Counted from the stretch's first letter, positions 16,829-26,129 are shown. The stretch: DNA of 64,000 bases from Gemmobacter aquaticus (GCF_007859075.1 NZ_VOAK01000011.1:62001-126000); one strand, 5' to 3'. The notes: generated by a model not told the origin, from the letters alone. A program made the numbers and translations.

Positions 16829-17413
16829 TATCCTTCCGCCGGGGGCAACTGCGCAGGTGTCGGCTGGTGCGTGCGGGGTAGCATTGCGCAAATCAGATCG
16901 CAGCCGGGCAGGACTGGGCGGCGTCCCTGACCAGGGATCTCGCCAAAACTGAAGCCTCCGACGCAACCGCGCGGTCAGCGGCAGGGATACCGGAAAAGCA
17001 CGCCGGTATGGTTCAGGCCATGCGCCCCTGGAGTGGTCTTTAGGGCAGAAATGCTGAGTGTGATCGGGTTCGACTGGGGTGGTTGGCAAGCGGACTCGGG
17101 CGCGGACAAGCGGTTGGTCACAGATAGGGTCTTCGCGATACGGCGCCGGCAGTTTGAGGTGCGCCTCATTCTGAGGTAATCTTTGCGCCGCTGGTGCAGA
17201 ACATAGAAAATGGCTTGCTCAACGGGCATGATCGCGCGAACTTGCCGAACGGCGGCAGGTCATTTGGACAGTGTCTGTTGCAGGCCATGGGGATTGCGGT
17301 GTGGTTATCCCCGGGATGTTCATTATGACTGGGCGGGGATTTCACGAGATGATGCGACGGTATGGTCAGACTGGGCTCTTGGCCCGGACAATCAGCATGC
17401 GGCGCCAAGTGAA
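16829..17413. other. Gene-free interval (585 bases)
   Basis: Follows the IclR gene and precedes a secreted protein on the same strand. Several short frames exist on both strands, but none shows family motifs, a good ribosome-binding site or sensible composition. One minus frame (16975-17229) starts MPVEQAIFYVLHQRRKDYL but cannot be supported. It may be decayed sequence. Confidence 0.4.
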
Positions 17414-18058
17414 ATGAAGTTGCCACGGACTCTGGTTGCGACTGCTGCATTCTTGTGTGCGGGGCTTGCGGTATCGGCGGAAGAACAGCAGCCCTGGCTT
17501 CAACTCCATGGCTGGGATGGTCCGTGTGACGGACAGTGCGGCATTGCCGTCTATGCCGGCAGGTTTGTTGAGGACGGCATGGGTGACGTGCTGATCAACG
17601 CGCCAAAACTGCCGCAGGATTGGGCCTATGACGACGACTATCTCGTCGCGATCGCCCTCTCCCGCAAGATCGGTACGTTGTGGGGACGCATCGAACTGGA
17701 ACCCGAGGTCGGGATTGCGCAGCGGTTCGATATCCAGCACGAAACCGAGATATGGGGCGCAGTTTACTTCCGGTATGGTGATTTTCCCTGGAACGACCGT
17801 GTGAAAACCACCATGGGGGTCTCTGTCGGCCTGAACTACGCAAGCGACGTATCACCGCAAGAGGACGAACGGTCGAAGACAGGTGAAGGCTATCGCCTGC
17901 AGCACTTCTTTTCGCCCGAGATCACCTTCGCTCTGCCCGAGAACGAGAACAACGAACTGCTGATCCGCTTCCACCACCGTTCAGGTGTGTTCGGTCTGAT
18001 GAACGATGGGGGCGGCGCGTCGCAGTATCTGACCATCGGGGTTCGCCATCGGTTCTGA
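17414..18058 (+). CDS. Outer-membrane beta-barrel protein, PagL/acyloxyacyl-hydrolase-like
   Basis: 214 residues. The signal peptide spans about 1-21 (ending AVSAEE). It is followed by alternating beta-strand segments rich in Tyr/Phe and a C-terminal strand ending VRHRF, typical for outer-membrane insertion. Near the C-terminus, FHHRSGVFG has the H-x-S arrangement of the lipid A 3-O-deacylase PagL active site. If correct, it would remodel lipid A. The barrel is well supported; the enzymatic assignment is tentative. I chose the ATG that begins the signal peptide. Confidence 0.55.
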   Translation: MKLPRTLVATAAFLCAGLAVSAEEQQPWLQLHGWDGPCDGQCGIAVYAGRFVEDGMGDVLINAPKLPQDWAYDDDYLVAIALSRKIGTLWGRIELEPEVGIAQRFDIQHETEIWGAVYFRYGDFPWNDRVKTTMGVSVGLNYASDVSPQEDERSKTGEGYRLQHFFSPEITFALPENENNELLIRFHHRSGVFGLMNDGGGASQYLTIGVRHRF

Positions 18059-18218
18059 GCGCGGCAAACAGCGCGCATCAGCGGCCTTTTCCCAAGCTCA
18101 GCCTCGCAGCACCCAAGAGCACCGCTGCCTTGGTCTGGGCAGCAGAAACCGATGCCGCCTGGCAAATCGTTCCGCCAGATGTGGAAGCGGCAGCACGCCT
18201 GGAGGATGCACAAGGAAG

Positions 18219-18247
18219 GGCAAGGGCGTCGGGGAAACGCCCTTGCC
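18219..18247. terminator. Strong hairpin between convergent genes
   Basis: GGCAAGGGCGT - CGGGGAA - ACGCCCTTGCC, a perfect 11-bp stem lying 13 bases beyond the RTX gene stop on its strand. It is followed there by CTTCCTTG, a weak T-rich tail. It probably terminates the RTX transcript. Confidence 0.65.
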
Positions 18248-18260
18248 TCCGCCCGGCAGA

Positions 18261-20000
18261 TCAGAGGAGGAAATCTCCCGCGCGGATCTGGCTGATCCCG
18301 GTCAGCTGGATCTCGAAGTCGGCCCGCCCGTCACCGTTTACATCGCCCCGCAGCACAAGATCGTTGCCGGTATCGCTGAACCAGACCGCATTGGCCTTGG
18401 CGGTGGTTCCGTTGAAGGTGAAGGCCTGATTTCCGGCGCGTTGGGTGTTGGCGTCGATCCCGCTCAGGTCGATATCGTCACGGCCCGAAGCAAAGTTCTG
18501 GATCACGTCGCGGGCCGTGGCGCCGGGGCGGCTCTCGGAGGCACTGGCGAAGACAAAGACATCAGCCGCACCATCGCCTGCGCCACCCGACAGGATGTCA
18601 CGCCCCGCGCCGCCGATCAGCCTGTCCGCACCCGCGCCGCCACTGAGCCGGTCATTGCCCGCCCCGCCCAGCAGGCGATCATTGCCCAGATCGCCGGTGA
18701 TCGTGTCATTCCCGCCCAGGCCCTCGATCGTGTCATTACCGCCGCGCCCGCCGATCCGGTCCGCAAATGAGGTGCCGGTAAAGCTGTTCGCGCCGTTCGA
18801 CAGGTCAAGGTCCTGCGCCGTGCGCGGGTCAACGATGCGGGTGGCGGTTATAAAAGTCTGATCGGGGTTCAGCGCGTTGAAGGTGTAGAGCAACCGACCG
18901 TCCGGCAATTCCGATATCGAACGCAGATGCGCAAAGTTGCGGATGCCGTCATTCGGGACGCTGTTGTCGTAGACCGTCGCCACACCGCTTGCCGGCGTGC
19001 CATCGGCGTTGAAGACCCGCATCACATGCTTGTAGCCCACGATGTCATTGTCGGGCCGGCTAAGCCATGAGACGACGAACTGCCCGTTTTCCAGTGCGGT
19101 CACCTCGGATTGCGAATGTTCCGAGAAGATATCGCCGGTGACGGTAAAGCTGTCCCCGACCTTCGTGCCGCTGGCCGTGATGATCTGTGCGTGGACGACG
19201 GGGCCCTTGTTGAAAGGCGGGGTATTGCTGGTGTCGGTCCAGCTGACGACATAGTTTCCATTGGCCAGCTGCGCGAGCTTGGCATCGGAATAGTCCCCGG
19301 CCCCGGCAACTTCGATCACGCTGCCGCTCGGGCTGCCGTCAGAGCCGAAGCGCTGCACCACGATCCGGTCCGAGAACGAGACCTGCGTGATCCCTGCCAC
19401 GATCAGCCCGTCGCTGCCAAAGGTGCTGACAAACCCCTCGGTCTCGCTGATTGACATGCCGGAGGGCAGGGTCATTTCGCCGCCCGCCGGTGTGCCATCC
19501 GCATTGTAGATGCGGAACTTCGGCGCGGGGAAGCTGGAGGATTCCGAGCCATCCTCCCAGAACACCGCAAAGCGCCCGTCGTCGAGCGCGATGATGGTTT
19601 CCACCTCTTGGTCGTTCTCGGTGGCGACGGGCACCGAGATCTCGCTACCCACCCGAACACCGGCGGCGGTATAGATCTGCATCCGCACGGTCTGTCCGTC
19701 GAAGTCAGGGGTCGTCTCGCTCGAGTCAGTCCAGACCACGACGATATTGCCATTGGCAAGCTGGGTGACCTTCGCGCCTTCCTGATCGTCGAAAGTCGTG
19801 GTGTTGACGCGCTGCACATTGGTCAGCGCTGTGCCGTTCAACGCGAATTTCCGCAGCAGGATGTCACCGGTGCTGCTGAATTGCTCGCCCACCAGAAGCA
19901 GGCTTCCGTCGCGCAGGACGATGGCATCCGCCAGTTCGTCGTTGGTGTTTGCGGGGTCAATGTTGAAAAGCTGAAACTTGGGGGCAACAACTGCGGGCAT
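18261..20000 (-). CDS. RTX (hemolysin-type) calcium-binding protein with repeated N-terminal domain
   Basis: 579 residues without a classical signal peptide. Residues about 20-430 consist of recurring blocks with the signatures [40 protein letters not shown] and [10 protein letters not shown], suggesting a beta-propeller-like array. From about 445 come tandem GGxGxDxLxGGxGND nonapeptides that bind calcium ([18 protein letters not shown] and on). The C-terminus ends in a hydrophobic FLL type-I secretion tail. It is exported in one step by an ABC-type system not encoded here. I chose ATG 20000 (MPAVVAPK) for its AGAGGTG site. Confidence 0.82.
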   Translation of the reverse strand: MPAVVAPKFQLFNIDPANTNDELADAIVLRDGSLLLVGEQFSSTGDILLRKFALNGTALTNVQRVNTTTFDDQEGAKVTQLANGNIVVVWTDSSETTPDFDGQTVRMQIYTAAGVRVGSEISVPVATENDQEVETIIALDDGRFAVFWEDGSESSSFPAPKFRIYNADGTPAGGEMTLPSGMSISETEGFVSTFGSDGLIVAGITQVSFSDRIVVQRFGSDGSPSGSVIEVAGAGDYSDAKLAQLANGNYVVSWTDTSNTPPFNKGPVVHAQIITASGTKVGDSFTVTGDIFSEHSQSEVTALENGQFVVSWLSRPDNDIVGYKHVMRVFNADGTPASGVATVYDNSVPNDGIRNFAHLRSISELPDGRLLYTFNALNPDQTFITATRIVDPRTAQDLDLSNGANSFTGTSFADRIGGRGGNDTIEGLGGNDTITGDLGNDRLLGGAGNDRLSGGAGADRLIGGAGRDILSGGAGDGAADVFVFASASESRPGATARDVIQNFASGRDDIDLSGIDANTQRAGNQAFTFNGTTAKANAVWFSDTGNDLVLRGDVNGDGRADFEIQLTGISQIRAGDFLL

Positions 20001-20207
20001 GGGCACCTCTGAAAAATGAGATTGGCCAGATCTTTGAAAGGCCAGAATGGTCGGGGTCGCGATGCGCACAGCATCACGCTCTCCGACGCCCGCGCAAGTC
20101 GCGGTTTCCTTACCTTTCGGTAAAAACATTCTGGGCATCTGGCCGCCCGTGCGGGCGGCTGCGGCTGCCTGCAAGCCCGATCCAGCGGGACAACAAGAAG
20201 CCGCGCC

Positions 20208-20867
20208 TCAGTTCACGGCAGCGGCGATGATGTCGACCATCTTTTGATACTGGCGGCTCTTGGCGTGCTGCAGTGGGGTCACACCGTCGCGGTCGGGGAT
20301 CGTCACGTCCGCGCCCGCCTCGACCAAGTATCGAACTGTCTGCACATGGTCGGGGCCGCCATCCCCCAGAATGACCGCCTCGATCAGAGCGGTCCAGCCA
20401 AGGTTGTTCACGTGATCCAGCGGCGCCCCACCGGCGATCAGGCGGCGCACGACGTCGTGGTGGCCCAGATGCGCGGCGGCGATCAGCGCGGTTCCGTCAT
20501 AGACGCTGGTAATCAGGTCGGGCCTGTTGCCAAGTTCCAGCGCAAGCGAGACCATTTCGGGATCATCGGCCACCGCCGCGATTGTCAGCACGTCATAGCG
20601 ATCGTCTTCCAGAGCGTTCATGTCGGCCCCCGCCGCGGCCAGTGCCCGCAGTGCGGCATCATGCGAGGCAAAGGCTGCGACATGGGCTGGCGTTCGTCCG
20701 GCCGGGTCGCGCGCATCCGGGGCGGCCCCCTTGGTCAGAAGCGCGCGGATCGTTGACACATCACCTGACTGTGCCGCGGCATGCAGGCCGTCATAGGCTG
20801 CAATCTCGGCGGCAGAGGGGGCGGTCTGCGCCCCTGCGGTGATGGGAAGGCAGAGAAACAGGATCAT
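20208..20867 (-). CDS. Secreted ankyrin-repeat protein
   Basis: 219 residues with a short signal peptide (MILFLCLPITAGAQT) and about five ankyrin repeats. Seen are DGLHAAAQSGDVSTIRALLTKGA, GRTPAHVAAFASHDAALRALAAAGA, DGTALIAAAHLGHHDVVRRLIAGGA and GVTPLQHAKSRQYQKMVDII. Ankyrin repeats mediate protein binding; export places this one in the periplasm. It follows the HbpS/GlcG-like gene by about 70 bases on the same strand, so they probably form a unit. The start is set by the signal peptide; the ribosome-binding site is weak. Confidence 0.8.
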   Translation of the reverse strand: MILFLCLPITAGAQTAPSAAEIAAYDGLHAAAQSGDVSTIRALLTKGAAPDARDPAGRTPAHVAAFASHDAALRALAAAGADMNALEDDRYDVLTIAAVADDPEMVSLALELGNRPDLITSVYDGTALIAAAHLGHHDVVRRLIAGGAPLDHVNNLGWTALIEAVILGDGGPDHVQTVRYLVEAGADVTIPDRDGVTPLQHAKSRQYQKMVDIIAAAVN

Positions 20868-20934
20868 AGACGCGCGCAATATCTGGTCACTCCAGGGTGA
20901 AAGAGGGGCCACCTCACCGGGCGACCCCGGTTGA

Positions 20935-21417
20935 TCATTCGGCGCCAATGGCATCCAGACCCTTGCGGGCACAGGTCGTGTCGATGTCGCCCGAAGGTGC
21001 GCCGCCAACCCCAATGCCCCCAACCAAGGCTCCGCCGATCTTGATCGGCAGACCCCCGGCCTGAATGACAAGACGTGGATCCATATCTCGCAGACCGTCG
21101 TTCTGCGGGTTGCCGCCGATGAACTCGGCAAGGCCCGCCGTGTCGCGTCCAAGGCTGGCCGAGGCGAAAGCCTTGCCCGTGCTGCTGCCCACGGTATGGG
21201 GGCCTGCATTGTCGGCGCGCAGCACGACAGAGGTCACGCCGCTGCGCGCGACGATTGCGACGGAGACATTGTGCCCTTCGGCGGCGCAGGCATCCAGGGC
21301 CGCGCGCGCGGCCGTCTGGGCCATGTCGAGTGGCAGATAGAATGCGGTCGGCAGCTCTTGCGCGAGTGCGGAGGTCGGCGCCAGCAGGGCGACGGAGAGG
21401 GCAAGTTTGCGGAACAT
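20935..21417 (-). CDS. Secreted HbpS/GlcG-family protein (heme-binding-like)
   Basis: 160 residues: signal peptide 1-20 (ending ALAQE) and a DUF336/GlcG domain. The domain shows the usual ARAALDACAAEGHNVSVAIVARSGVTSVVLRADNAGPHTV and KIGGALVGGIGVGGAPSGDIDTTCARKGLDAI patterns. Family members bind heme or help detoxify reactive compounds; in Streptomyces the secreted HbpS modulates the SenS sensor kinase. Here it lies 88 bases downstream of a kinase/regulator pair on the same strand, so an accessory sensor role is plausible but inferred. Confidence 0.82.
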   Translation of the reverse strand: MFRKLALSVALLAPTSALAQELPTAFYLPLDMAQTAARAALDACAAEGHNVSVAIVARSGVTSVVLRADNAGPHTVGSSTGKAFASASLGRDTAGLAEFIGGNPQNDGLRDMDPRLVIQAGGLPIKIGGALVGGIGVGGAPSGDIDTTCARKGLDAIGAE

Positions 21418-21505
21418 GTTCAGTCCTTGTTGACGTTGATGTCCGCAAATTATCTTTCCGCCTGCAACACGGGTATTCGCACTTCTCCCCATCCGATCCG
21501 TAGTT

Positions 21506-22114
21506 CTACGGAGCCTCGCGTCCTTCCAGCCAGAAGCGCGTCAGCTCTGCCGCCGAGGTAGTGCCGGTCTTGACCCCGATGGCCGCCCGATGGCTTTCGA
21601 CCGTTCGTGGCGACAGCGACAGCGCCTCGGCAATCTGCCGGGTGGTCAGGCCCTTGGCGATCAGTTCCAGCACCTCGGCCTCGCGGCTCGTCAACTGGCC
21701 AAGCAGGCGGCGTGTTTCGGCAGCCTCGGCGGCGGCGCGTTCATGCAGGTCCAGTTGGGCCTGCCCGCGCTGGATCGCATCGATCAGGTCTTGCTCATCC
21801 ACGGGCTTGGTCAGGTAATCGATGGCGCCATTGCGGAAGGCCCGGCGGCAGGCCTCGATATCGCCGTGCCCGCTGATCACGACCGTCGGCCAATGGACCC
21901 CGCGTTCGGCCAGCTTTTCCTGCAGCTTCAGCCCCGAAATCACCGGCATACGGATATCAAGGATCAGGCAGCCGGGTTCCAGCCCGCCAAGCTGCGCCAG
22001 AAAGGCCTCGGGCGTCGCAAAACTGCGGACCTTGATGCCGACGGTTTGCAGCAGAAGGGACAGCGCCTCGCGCACAGCCTGATCGTCGTCGACAAGGTGA
22101 ACGGGCCGGGTCAT
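21506..22114 (-). CDS. Two-component response regulator, FixJ/NarL type
   Basis: 202 residues. The receiver domain has the acidic pair DDD near residue 10, the phosphoacceptor D53 in LILDIRMP and the conserved lysine in YLTKPVDE. A LuxR-type helix-turn-helix follows: LTSREAEVLELIAKGLTTRQIAEALSLSPRTVESHR. The start overlaps the stop of the kinase gene (ATGA), so the pair is coupled. Likely targets are the HbpS-like and ankyrin genes immediately downstream, or genes elsewhere. Confidence 0.92.
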   Translation of the reverse strand: MTRPVHLVDDDQAVREALSLLLQTVGIKVRSFATPEAFLAQLGGLEPGCLILDIRMPVISGLKLQEKLAERGVHWPTVVISGHGDIEACRRAFRNGAIDYLTKPVDEQDLIDAIQRGQAQLDLHERAAAEAAETRRLLGQLTSREAEVLELIAKGLTTRQIAEALSLSPRTVESHRAAIGVKTGTTSAAELTRFWLEGREAP

Positions 22115-23649
22115 GCCGACACCTTGCTTCCGGGGGCGACGATGGCGGGCAGGCTGACGCGGAAGGTCGTCTCAAGCCCCATGTCGTCCAGCACGATGGT
22201 GCCGTTCATCCGGTCGACGAGCCGTTGGCACAACGCCAACCCCAATCCTGTACCATCGGCCTTGCCAGTGACAAACGGCTCGAACAAGCGCGGCCGTATC
22301 GCAGGCGATACGCCGGGCCCGGTGTCGGCAACCTCGATCAGGGTCTGGGAACCTGCAGCGCGCGTGCTGACGACAATCTGCCGCCGATCCGATTGAGCGA
22401 CGGCATCCATTGCGTTTCGCACCAGATTGAACAGGACCTGCTCAATCTCGACCGGATCGCCCTGAACGGCGAGAGCCTCGGGGTCGAGCCTTAGGTCCAG
22501 CCTGATCCCCGCTTGGTCCGTTTCGGTCTGCAAAAGTTCGCGGACATTCATTGCCACTGCATTGACCGAGACCGGGCCTGCGGCGTTCGGCGCCGGCCTC
22601 GTCCAGCTGCGAAGGCGGTCAAGAATGCCCGAGGCCCTTCTTGTCTGGGCGATGATGGTCTGGAGGCTGGTCTTCAATCCATCGGCATCGCCGCGTTCGG
22701 CCAGATGCCGTCCGGCCTGGGCATGGCTCAGGATCGCGGTCAGCGGTTGGGTCAGTTCATGTGCCATGCCGCTTGCCATCTCTCCGAGGGCATTCACCCG
22801 CGATGCGTGGGCAAGGCGCGTCTCTTGCGCGCTGATCCGGGCGCTTTGTTCGGCCCGCCGCGCCCGCGCCATCTGTCGAAAGCCCAACACCGCCGCAAAA
22901 TAGAGCGTCGAGGCGATCGCCGCCGCCATGGCCAGCGACGCGGGCCGAAGCAGGTCATCAATGTTTGGCGAGATGCTGGCCTGAAACACCAGCGGCTGCG
23001 AGGTGCTGCCCAGGGCTTTCTCAAACCCCGGCAGAGGCGCATTCGTCGGAGCTGAAGGCGCATCTGCCAGATGGATTGCCTGCGAGACCGAGGGGCGTTT
23101 CCAGAACGGGCTATCGGACAGAAGCAGCGCGCGCATGTCGATCTGCATCGCCAGACCATGACGCGCCGCATCGCTGTTCGGGCTGCGCTTCACGATCAGA
23201 TACCGGCCCTCGGGCGCGGGCAGGGGCAACAGCACCGGCTGGCCCGTTGACTGCCGCGCAGCCGCGCGTATTGCCCCGGCGAGTGCGCCCGTACCAGTAG
23301 GCCGGGTGCTCAGGGCAATGCCTTCGCCGTCCAGCGGCACAAGATCAATCGCCTCGATCCGTGGGTAGAATCTCTGGATGGTGGCCGCGACATCCAGAAA
23401 CAGGTCGGGCCTTTCCTCGGCACCCGCAACGGCCAGCGCGGACAGCGATGTCAGATGGGCATCGTGCTGGTCGGCTCTCTGCGATGCCTGCCGGTGCAGG
23501 ATCGTGGCTTCGGATTGAAGTTCAGCCAGCAAGGCCTGTCGCTGCGTCAGCGCGCCCGCCAGGACGACAATCGCCATCAACACGACCCATCCGGCAAGGA
23601 TGAGGCGATTGTTTTCCCAGCGTGAAAGATGCGGTCCGGTCCATGTCAT
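22111..23649 (-). CDS. Membrane sensor histidine kinase
   Basis: 512 residues. One membrane helix near 17-37, a periplasmic sensor region of about 200 residues without a recognised name, and a second helix near 237-257. Then follow the phosphoacceptor H297 in MAHELTQPLTAI, the N box EQVLFNLVRNAMDA (about 405), and the G boxes DTGPGVSP and GTGLGLALCQRL. This is the DctS/FixL-like class that pairs with FixJ-type regulators, and the coupled downstream gene is exactly that. Ligand unknown; the neighbouring secreted HbpS-like protein may take part in sensing. Confidence 0.92.
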   Translation of the reverse strand: MTWTGPHLSRWENNRLILAGWVVLMAIVVLAGALTQRQALLAELQSEATILHRQASQRADQHDAHLTSLSALAVAGAEERPDLFLDVAATIQRFYPRIEAIDLVPLDGEGIALSTRPTGTGALAGAIRAAARQSTGQPVLLPLPAPEGRYLIVKRSPNSDAARHGLAMQIDMRALLLSDSPFWKRPSVSQAIHLADAPSAPTNAPLPGFEKALGSTSQPLVFQASISPNIDDLLRPASLAMAAAIASTLYFAAVLGFRQMARARRAEQSARISAQETRLAHASRVNALGEMASGMAHELTQPLTAILSHAQAGRHLAERGDADGLKTSLQTIIAQTRRASGILDRLRSWTRPAPNAAGPVSVNAVAMNVRELLQTETDQAGIRLDLRLDPEALAVQGDPVEIEQVLFNLVRNAMDAVAQSDRRQIVVSTRAAGSQTLIEVADTGPGVSPAIRPRLFEPFVTGKADGTGLGLALCQRLVDRMNGTIVLDDMGLETTFRVSLPAIVAPGSKVSA

Positions 23650-23766
23650 GCGGGGCAGTCTAGCGGACTGTGGCGTCCGTCGAAATGTTGGCTGCGGGAA
23701 AACACCTTCAAGCGGAACCGAGGGTTGCTTCGCTGCGGCTGGAGTCCCGCTCGATCTGCCGCGTGA

Positions 23767-24963
23767 TCAGGTGAAATCAAATACACCGTGCAAGAGGATC
23801 GTCTCGCCATTGGCGAGCGTAAGAAGCGTGCCGTTCAGCACCTCGCTCGCACGGTAACTGAGTCCGCCAAGGTCAAGAACATCGATGCCGGGATCAAAGC
23901 CGTAGACGGTGTCATGACCGTCGCCATCCCGAAAGACCACCACATCGACGTCGCCATCTCCGGCCTCGCCGTCCCCGATCCAGATCTGGTCATCACCCTG
24001 TCCACCTTCGACGGTGTCCTGCCCGATAGAGCCGTCCAGCGTGTCGCGGCCCCGGCTGCCGGTGACACGGTCATGCCCCCATCGGGTGCTGAAGTTCACG
24101 CCCGGTCCATTGACTGCGCTGTTGGCCCGGGCTGCGGTGAAGCTGTCGTTGCCGGCGTGGGTCCAGCCAAGTTCAAAGCTTGAGAAGTGAAGCGTTGCCT
24201 GACCGCCGATGGTCGAGCGGGCAACCCCCGCAAAACTGCCCGAGGCGTCGATGCTTTCGATCGTAACCGAAGCCCCTGGTATCCCAGTAGCTTCGTTTTG
24301 CCGAGTGATGTCGCCCTCCTTGATCCAGATATTGATCAGGTCCGACCCATCTCCGCCCGAGATCGTATCGTTGCCGGGGTTGTGGTTCACGTCGCCGCTG
24401 CCCCAGCGGATATTCTCGTTTCCGCCACCGCCGTCGATCGCGTCGTCGCCAGTGCTTGAATGAACAAAGTCGTTGCCATCACCCGCATCGATCGTATCGC
24501 GACCGCTGCCTGCATCGATGATGTCGTCGAACCGTGATCCCTCGATGCTGTCCGCGCCGCCGCGGGTGAAGATCGACAGGCCGTGGGCGGGAATGCCATC
24601 TTTAGGGGCATTCAGTTCGGCTCCCGCACCGTGCACGATGTCATCCCCCTCGGTTCCAAAGACCCGCTCGATGCCCGTGAATGTCAGTTCATTGGCGCCG
24701 ATCTCGACCTGTCCCCCATCGGTCGACGAAAACGTGATCCGCGCAGCCTCGGCCCCGTCCAGGGAAAGCCTGTCACCACCGGGGTTGCCGGGCGCGTACG
24801 GGTCCGGGTCGAACTTTTCGCCACCGGCGCCCCCATGATAGGTGTCGTTCCCTTTGCCGGATGACCAGTGAAAGCTGTCGGCGCCGTTCAGTCCCTCGAT
24901 CACTTCGGACTGGTCGGTGCCGCGCAGAATGTCGTCCTTGTCGGTTCCCGCAATCGTCGCCAT
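23767..24963 (-). CDS. RTX calcium-binding protein
   Basis: 398 residues, almost entirely hemolysin-type repeats. Seen are GTDKDDILRGTDQSEVIEG at the start, then DTIDAGDGNDFVHSSTGDDAIDGGGG, GNDTISGGDGSDLIN and RDTLDGSIGQDTVEGGQGDDQIWIG. It ends with the aromatic VFDFT tail typical of type-I secretion substrates, and there is no N-terminal signal peptide. The start at 24963 (MATIAGTDK) has an AGGG site. No catalytic domain (protease, lipase, epimerase) is apparent, so it may be a surface or matrix protein. It is the second RTX gene flanking the two-component locus. Confidence 0.8.
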   Translation of the reverse strand: MATIAGTDKDDILRGTDQSEVIEGLNGADSFHWSSGKGNDTYHGGAGGEKFDPDPYAPGNPGGDRLSLDGAEAARITFSSTDGGQVEIGANELTFTGIERVFGTEGDDIVHGAGAELNAPKDGIPAHGLSIFTRGGADSIEGSRFDDIIDAGSGRDTIDAGDGNDFVHSSTGDDAIDGGGGNENIRWGSGDVNHNPGNDTISGGDGSDLINIWIKEGDITRQNEATGIPGASVTIESIDASGSFAGVARSTIGGQATLHFSSFELGWTHAGNDSFTAARANSAVNGPGVNFSTRWGHDRVTGSRGRDTLDGSIGQDTVEGGQGDDQIWIGDGEAGDGDVDVVVFRDGDGHDTVYGFDPGIDVLDLGGLSYRASEVLNGTLLTLANGETILLHGVFDFT

Positions 24964-25503
24964 GTCAGCCCTACCGATACCACCTGTTTGAAGCGTAAGT
25001 GACTGCCGCAAGGCGGAGCACGATGCGCCCAATGTTCGCAAACTCGTTTGCCGTTCAAAAGCTCAGCGAGAATTCACATCTTCTCAACGACCATAGCATG
25101 CGGTGCCCTGTCGTCACCCCAGCGATTGGGCCGTCAGGGCTATTTTCCGTTGTTGTCTTCAGGATTGCCCAAAGACTGATCCTGAAGCCTGCTGTTGATC
25201 GCAACCGCAGGTCCCATGCTGACCCGGTGAATACGAGTGCGGCCAAGGCAGGTTCAACTTCAGCACTCCATTGCACATGACGATGATTTCTCGCTGACCC
25301 GGAATCCATCGCGCGCATCCATGGTGGCGATCGTCCGGCCATCCAGGTCACCGTGAGGCATGTTCGCATCCCTTTTTATTGGCAGGGGGCACATGCTCCT
25401 TCCGTATCCGGCTGAGATAACAGAACAATCCTTCCGTTTTCCTGCGTTAAATGAGGGGCGCTCCTCTCTTGCCTCAGGGGCGGACCGCTGCAATATTGCC
25501 GCC
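24964..25503. other. Gene-free interval (540 bases)
   Basis: Holds the promoter of the RTX gene (leftward) and the promoter of the FMN-riboswitch/ribH transcript (rightward). A 33-codon minus-strand frame (25260-25361, beginning MPHGDLDGRTIATMDARDG) has an AGGGA upstream but no family match that I know, and I do not annotate it. Confidence 0.4.
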
Positions 25504-25624
25504 GTTCTCGGGGCGGGGTGCGATTCCCCACCGGCGGTGATAGCCCGCGAGCGCCTGCCAAAGGCAGGGTCAGCAGATCCGGTGAAACTCCGGGGCCGAC
25601 GGTATAGTCCGGATGAAAGAGAAT
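25504..25624 (+). promoter_or_regulatory. FMN riboswitch (RFN element)
   Basis: The conserved RFN blocks are all present in order: CGGGGCGGGGTGCGATTCC, CCACCGGCGGTGATAGCCCG, GGTCAGCAGATCCGGTGAAA, CTCCGGGGCCGACGGT and ATAGTCCGGATGAAAGAGAA. It lies 70 bases upstream of the lumazine synthase start and would switch off its expression when flavin mononucleotide is abundant. The remaining leader up to the start codon can supply the expression platform. Confidence 0.95.
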
Positions 25625-25694
25625 GGACGGGACGGCATCTGCCGGCTCCGGCCGCTATCGCCTTGGGACCGTTCTGGACATCAGGAGGTTCCAC

Positions 25695-26129
25695 ATGACC
25701 AAACTTCGCATTGCCTTCATCAAGGCTCGCTGGCACGCCGATATCGTCGATCAGGCGCTGGTGGGTTTCACACAGGACATGGCCGCCTCGGGCGCGGACC
25801 ATGAGATCACCGCCTTTGACGTGCCCGGTGCGTTCGAGATGCCGCTTCTGGCAAAGAAGCTGGGCCAGTCGGGCCGGTTCGACGCCATTGTCGCGGCTGC
25901 GCTGGTGGTGGATGGGGGTATCTACCGCCACGACTTCGTCGCGCAGGCCGTCGTTTCGGGATTGATGGAGGCGCAGATGCAGACCGGCGTTCCGACATTC
26001 TCGGTCAGCCTGACGCCGCATCATTTCCAGCCGAGTGCCGAGCATCACGCCTTTTACCACGCCCATTTCGTGAAGAAGGGGGCAGAGGCGGCCCATGCGG
26101 TGCGACAGGTCGCGGCGCTGACGGTCTGA
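25695..26129 (+). CDS. ribH: 6,7-dimethyl-8-ribityllumazine synthase, type II
   Basis: 144 residues. It condenses the pyrimidine precursor with dihydroxybutanone phosphate in riboflavin synthesis. Sequence landmarks are IAFIKARWHADIVDQ (substrate tryptophan), DVPGAFEMPLLAKKL, ALVVDGGIYRHDFVAQAVVSGLM and PTFSVSLTPHHF. The WHADIV and HHF features belong to the RibH2 type known from rhizobia and Brucella rather than the classical icosahedral RibH. AGGAGG lies 8 bases before the ATG. It is a single gene behind an FMN riboswitch, so it responds directly to flavin demand. Confidence 0.92.
   Translation: MTKLRIAFIKARWHADIVDQALVGFTQDMAASGADHEITAFDVPGAFEMPLLAKKLGQSGRFDAIVAAALVVDGGIYRHDFVAQAVVSGLMEAQMQTGVPTFSVSLTPHHFQPSAEHHAFYHAHFVKKGAEAAHAVRQVAALTV

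Noticed and set aside
16975-17229. 84-codon minus-strand ORF beginning MPVEQAIFYVLH
   Set aside because: No family, no ribosome-binding site, and composition like non-coding sequence after the first 20 residues.
25260-25361. 33-codon minus-strand ORF beginning MPHGDLDGRT
   Set aside because: Ribosome-binding site is plausible but no family is recognised and it may be antisense to the ribH leader.
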